7,988 nucleotides of DNA, from positions 1 through 7,988 of the forward strand of contig JAFDIC010000205.1 of the NCBI GenBank assembly GCA_019308525.1, read 5' to 3'. The DNA comes from Deltaproteobacteria bacterium. Its GTDB lineage: Bacteria; Desulfobacterota; DSM-4660; Desulfatiglandales; HGW-15. Of the stretch, positions 5,895 through 7,988 are shown piece by piece; within the stretch, counting starts at the first letter, position 1; each line of letters starts with the position of its first letter. Both the position numbers and the translations under genes were made by a program. Under the pieces are notes generated by a model. That model was not told where the DNA came from and ran no database searches. It worked only from the letters and a program-made list of their open reading frames with translations.

Positions 5895-6824
5895 ATGACG
5901 GACAGGAAAGAAATTGTTTTGATTGCTCTGGGAGGCAATGCCCTTATACAAAAGGGGCAGGAAGGGACTGCCGAGCAACAGTTTGAGAACCTGAAACTTC
6001 CTACCCGGCAGATCGCAAGGCTGTCCAGGGATTATAGAATCATCATCACCCACGGAAACGGCCCACAGGTAGGTAACCTGTTGCTGCAACAGGAGAGCTG
6101 TGACGAGGTGCCCAAGATGCCATTGGAGATCATCGGTGCCATGACCCAGGGCCAGATAGGATACATGATCGAATCTTCCCTGGATGCGGCATTCATGGAA
6201 GCGGAAGGGAGCGTAGAGCAGTACTTTGTCACCCTCATAACCTATGTGGTGGTGGATGAGAATGACCCCGGGTTCCAGAATCCCACCAAACCCATCGGGC
6301 CTTTTTATCCGGAGGAAGAGGCAAGGTCCCTGCCCTATCGAATGGTGAAGACCGACAAGGGTTATCGAAGGGTAGTTGCCTCGCCGAAGCCCATTGATAT
6401 AGTGGAACGAAGGGAAATCAAGAAACTGGTGGATCTGGATTTTATCGTGATTTGCTGCGGAGGGGGCGGAATTCCGGTGATCAGGAAGGAAAGGAGGTTT
6501 TCCGGGGTAGAGGCGGTCATCGACAAAGATCTGGCGAGTTCTGTCCTTGCGAGGGAGATAGGTGTCGATACATTCCTGATAGCGACAGATACTCCCGGGG
6601 CGGCAATCAACTGGGGAAAACCGGACGAAAGAATGCTCAGAAAGGTCCGGTTGTCGGAAATGGAAAGGTACGTCCAGGAAGGTCATTTCCCCGCTGGGAG
6701 CATGGGACCAAAAGTAGAAGCCATAATGGAATTCACCAGGGAGACAGGAAACCGGGGTGTCATCTGTCACCTCAAGGACATAGAAAGGGCGATCGCAGGC
6801 GAGGCGGGGACTGAAATCCTGTAG
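5895..6824 (+). CDS. arcC: Carbamate kinase
   Basis: This 309-residue enzyme, the standard family length, catalyses carbamoyl phosphate + ADP <-> carbamate + ATP, the ATP-yielding last step of arginine and related fermentations. The amino-acid-kinase fold is clear. Motifs are IALGGNAL (11-17), ITHGNGPQVGNLLLQQE, MTQGQIGYMI, KPIGPFYPEEEA, the ASPKPIDIVE loop, CCGGGGIPV, EAVIDKDLASSVLA, ATDTPGAAINWGKP, and GHFPAGSMGPKVEA near the C-terminus. The ATG at 5895 is preferred over an in-frame ATG at 5829. AGAGGA lies five bases before it, the family begins just before the IALGGNAL strand, and the extra 22 residues of the long form are not family-like. It sits 237 bp after the amidinotransferase gene. 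The enzyme that would supply carbamoyl phosphate is not in the window. Confidence 0.95.
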   Translation: MTDRKEIVLIALGGNALIQKGQEGTAEQQFENLKLPTRQIARLSRDYRIIITHGNGPQVGNLLLQQESCDEVPKMPLEIIGAMTQGQIGYMIESSLDAAFMEAEGSVEQYFVTLITYVVVDENDPGFQNPTKPIGPFYPEEEARSLPYRMVKTDKGYRRVVASPKPIDIVERREIKKLVDLDFIVICCGGGGIPVIRKERRFSGVEAVIDKDLASSVLAREIGVDTFLIATDTPGAAINWGKPDERMLRKVRLSEMERYVQEGHFPAGSMGPKVEAIMEFTRETGNRGVICHLKDIERAIAGEAGTEIL

Positions 6825-6846
6825 AAAAGCAATATAGGGGGAAGGT

Positions 6847-6918
6847 ATGAGGGGCATCCCTGGCTCTCAGAGCACAAGAAACCTTTTCTTGGGCACCTCT
6901 CGCTGCCACTGTGATTAG
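6847..6918 (+). CDS. Possible 23-residue ORF between carbamate kinase and the P-loop gene
   Basis: ATG at 6847 follows AGGGGG by five bases, and the frame runs 23 codons to TAG. The peptide starts MRGIPGSQS and ends SRCHCD. No family is recognised. The frame coincides with a hairpin-rich segment, so the open frame may be incidental to RNA structure. Confidence 0.2.
   Translation: MRGIPGSQSTRNLFLGTSRCHCD
6849..6899 (+). other. Branched RNA fold in the spacer before the P-loop gene
   Basis: An outer stem pairs 6849-6855 with 6893-6899 (six pairs and one G-A mismatch). It encloses two local hairpins: GCTC-TCA-GAGC at 6863-6873 and CAAGAAA-CCT-TTTCTTG at 6875-6891. The result is a plausible three-way arrangement in the 190-nt spacer. 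It may control processing or stability of the mRNA between the kinase and the last gene. No known RNA family is recognised. Confidence 0.3.
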
Positions 6919-7014
6919 CGAGCTTTACCAGACAATCGAGAAACGGGTCATACCAAAGAACGGTTCATCAGAAGGCACTAGCCGATAGATACTTTTGAAA
7001 TTGAGGAGGAGATT

Positions 7015-7988
7015 ATGGCAAAGAAGAACGTAATAATCATAGGTGCTGCAGGTCGAGATTTTCACAACTTCAACACTTTTTATCGTGACAACGATCACAC
7101 TTTTTATCGTGACAACGATCATTACCGTGTGGTAGCTTTCACGGCGACTCAAATTCCGGACATAGAAGGCCGGAAGTATCCTGCTGAGCTGGCCGGGAGG
7201 CTTTATCCGGAAGGAATTCCCATATACGCTGAAGAGGATCTGCCGAGGTTGATAAAGGAACTTGACGTCGACGATTGCGTGTTTTCCTATAGCGACGTTT
7301 CCTACCAGCATGTCATGTCTGTAGGGGCAATTGTGAATTCCGCGGGTGCCAATTTCATGATGCTGGGGCCGAAGCATACTCAGATCAAGAGCACCAAGCC
7401 AGTGGTATCAGTAGGGGCGGTGCGCACAGGATGCGGCAAGAGCCAGACTTCGCGGAGGATTATTGAGATTCTCATGGCCAAGGGGCTGAAGGTCGTGGCC
7501 ATTCGTCACCCCATGCCCTACGGGGATATTGCGGCCCAGAAGGTACAGCGTTTTGCAGACCTATCCGACCTGGAAAAGCACAACTGCACCGTGGAAGAAA
7601 TGGAGGAATATGAGCCCCATGTCGTGCGGGGAAACGTTATATATGCCGGGGTGGACTACGAGGCGATATTGAGGGAGGCCGAAAAAGATCCGAGGGGCTG
7701 TGACGTTATCCTCTGGGACGGGGGCAACAATGACTTCCCCTTCTACAAATCCGACCTTCATGTCACGGTGGTTGACCCTCATCGGCCTGGCCATGAGTTG
7801 AGCTACTACCCCGGGAATGTCACCTTGAGGCTTGCAGACGTGGTTGTCATCAACAAGATAGACAGCGCAGATGGGGCAGGAATTGAGACCGTGAGGCATA
7901 ACATAGCAAGGGAAAATCCTGATGCCATCGTAGTCGATGCTGCATCCACCCTCAGCATGGATGATCCTGGGATAGTGCGGGGTAAACG
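7015..7988 (+). CDS. P-loop protein of the cyclic 2,3-diphosphoglycerate synthetase family (5' part)
   Basis: The right edge cuts the gene after 324 codons; family members are about 450 residues. The start ATG follows GAGGAGGA by four bases. The N-terminal region, VIIIGAAGRDFHNFN, is a Rossmann-like strand and loop, followed by VVAFTATQIPDIEGRKYP. A P-loop follows (GAVRTGCGKS, residues 134-143). Further on are WDGGNNDFPF (D235-D240) and NKID (280-283), a guanine-specificity-like motif. The archetype makes cyclic 2,3-diphosphoglycerate in thermophilic methanogens. Bacterial relatives beside arginine genes are unlikely to make that compound, so the role here is unknown and an NTP-dependent step in the guanidino module is inferred. 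A perfect 24-bp tandem duplication gives TFYRDNDH twice at residues 21-36. The reading frame stays open through it. Confidence 0.85.
   Translation, partial: MAKKNVIIIGAAGRDFHNFNTFYRDNDHTFYRDNDHYRVVAFTATQIPDIEGRKYPAELAGRLYPEGIPIYAEEDLPRLIKELDVDDCVFSYSDVSYQHVMSVGAIVNSAGANFMMLGPKHTQIKSTKPVVSVGAVRTGCGKSQTSRRIIEILMAKGLKVVAIRHPMPYGDIAAQKVQRFADLSDLEKHNCTVEEMEEYEPHVVRGNVIYAGVDYEAILREAEKDPRGCDVILWDGGNNDFPFYKSDLHVTVVDPHRPGHELSYYPGNVTLRLADVVVINKIDSADGAGIETVRHNIARENPDAIVVDAASTLSMDDPGIVRGK
7073..7120 (+). repeat. Perfect 24-bp tandem duplication inside the P-loop gene
   Basis: Units 7073-7096 and 7097-7120 are identical at all 24 positions and each begins ACACTTTTTATCG. The length is a multiple of three, so the reading frame is kept and eight residues are repeated. 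The identity suggests a very recent slippage event, or an assembly error. Confidence 0.95.

Noticed and set aside
5694..6857. A 387-codon open frame on the minus strand opposite carbamate kinase
   Set aside because: It lies wholly antisense to a clear carbamate kinase, its translation is rich in Pro, His, Phe and Cys with no recognisable family, and it has no ribosome site. It is a shadow of the codon pattern of the real gene.

Overview
The window looks like a chromosomal segment of an anaerobic Gram-negative bacterium, most plausibly a deltaproteobacterium (Desulfobacterota). The basis is a TorF-type outer-membrane beta-barrel ending in Phe, moderate GC content, strong AGGAGG-type ribosome sites, and a set of arginine and guanidino-compound genes typical of amino-acid-using anaerobes. 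The taxonomy is inference. There is no rRNA, tRNA, transposase, CRISPR array or phage gene.

Left part (1-2660). The 3' part of a TorF-like barrel gene is followed after 10 bp by a HAD-IIA phosphatase gene. On the opposite strand, and overlapping the end of the HAD gene tail to tail by 44 bp, lies an N-acetylglutamate-kinase-like gene. It is translated from an mRNA that also carries an Lrp/AsnC regulator immediately upstream. The regulator and kinase are tightly coupled, because the regulator's stop codon lies in the kinase's ribosome site.

Middle (2661-4475). A 436-bp divergent intergenic region holds a repeated GAAAACA element and a TTGACA promoter candidate. It precedes an agmatinase/arginase-family ureohydrolase. 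A second 440-bp gap carries a 24-codon ORF with an excellent Shine-Dalgarno site, a 7-bp-arm dyad abutting a second TTGACA promoter candidate of the same layout as the first, and small hairpins.

Right part (4476-7988). Three collinear genes follow: an arginine:glycine-amidinotransferase-family enzyme with an intact Asp-His-Cys triad, a carbamate kinase, and a P-loop protein of the cyclic 2,3-diphosphoglycerate synthetase family that runs off the right edge. Structured spacers separate them (a 12-pair hairpin after the amidinotransferase and a branched fold after the kinase). The last gene carries a perfect in-frame 24-bp tandem duplication near its start.

How they may work together (inference). 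The amidinotransferase would move the amidino group of arginine to an acceptor and release ornithine. The ureohydrolase could cut the guanidino product to urea and regenerate the acceptor. Carbamate kinase would harvest ATP from carbamoyl phosphate made by an enzyme not in this window, and the P-loop protein has an unknown role in the same module. The adjacent Lrp-type regulator is the natural candidate to sense an amino acid and control the set. The absence of arginine deiminase within the window, together with an unusual substrate loop in the amidinotransferase, makes this the most interesting possibility here.
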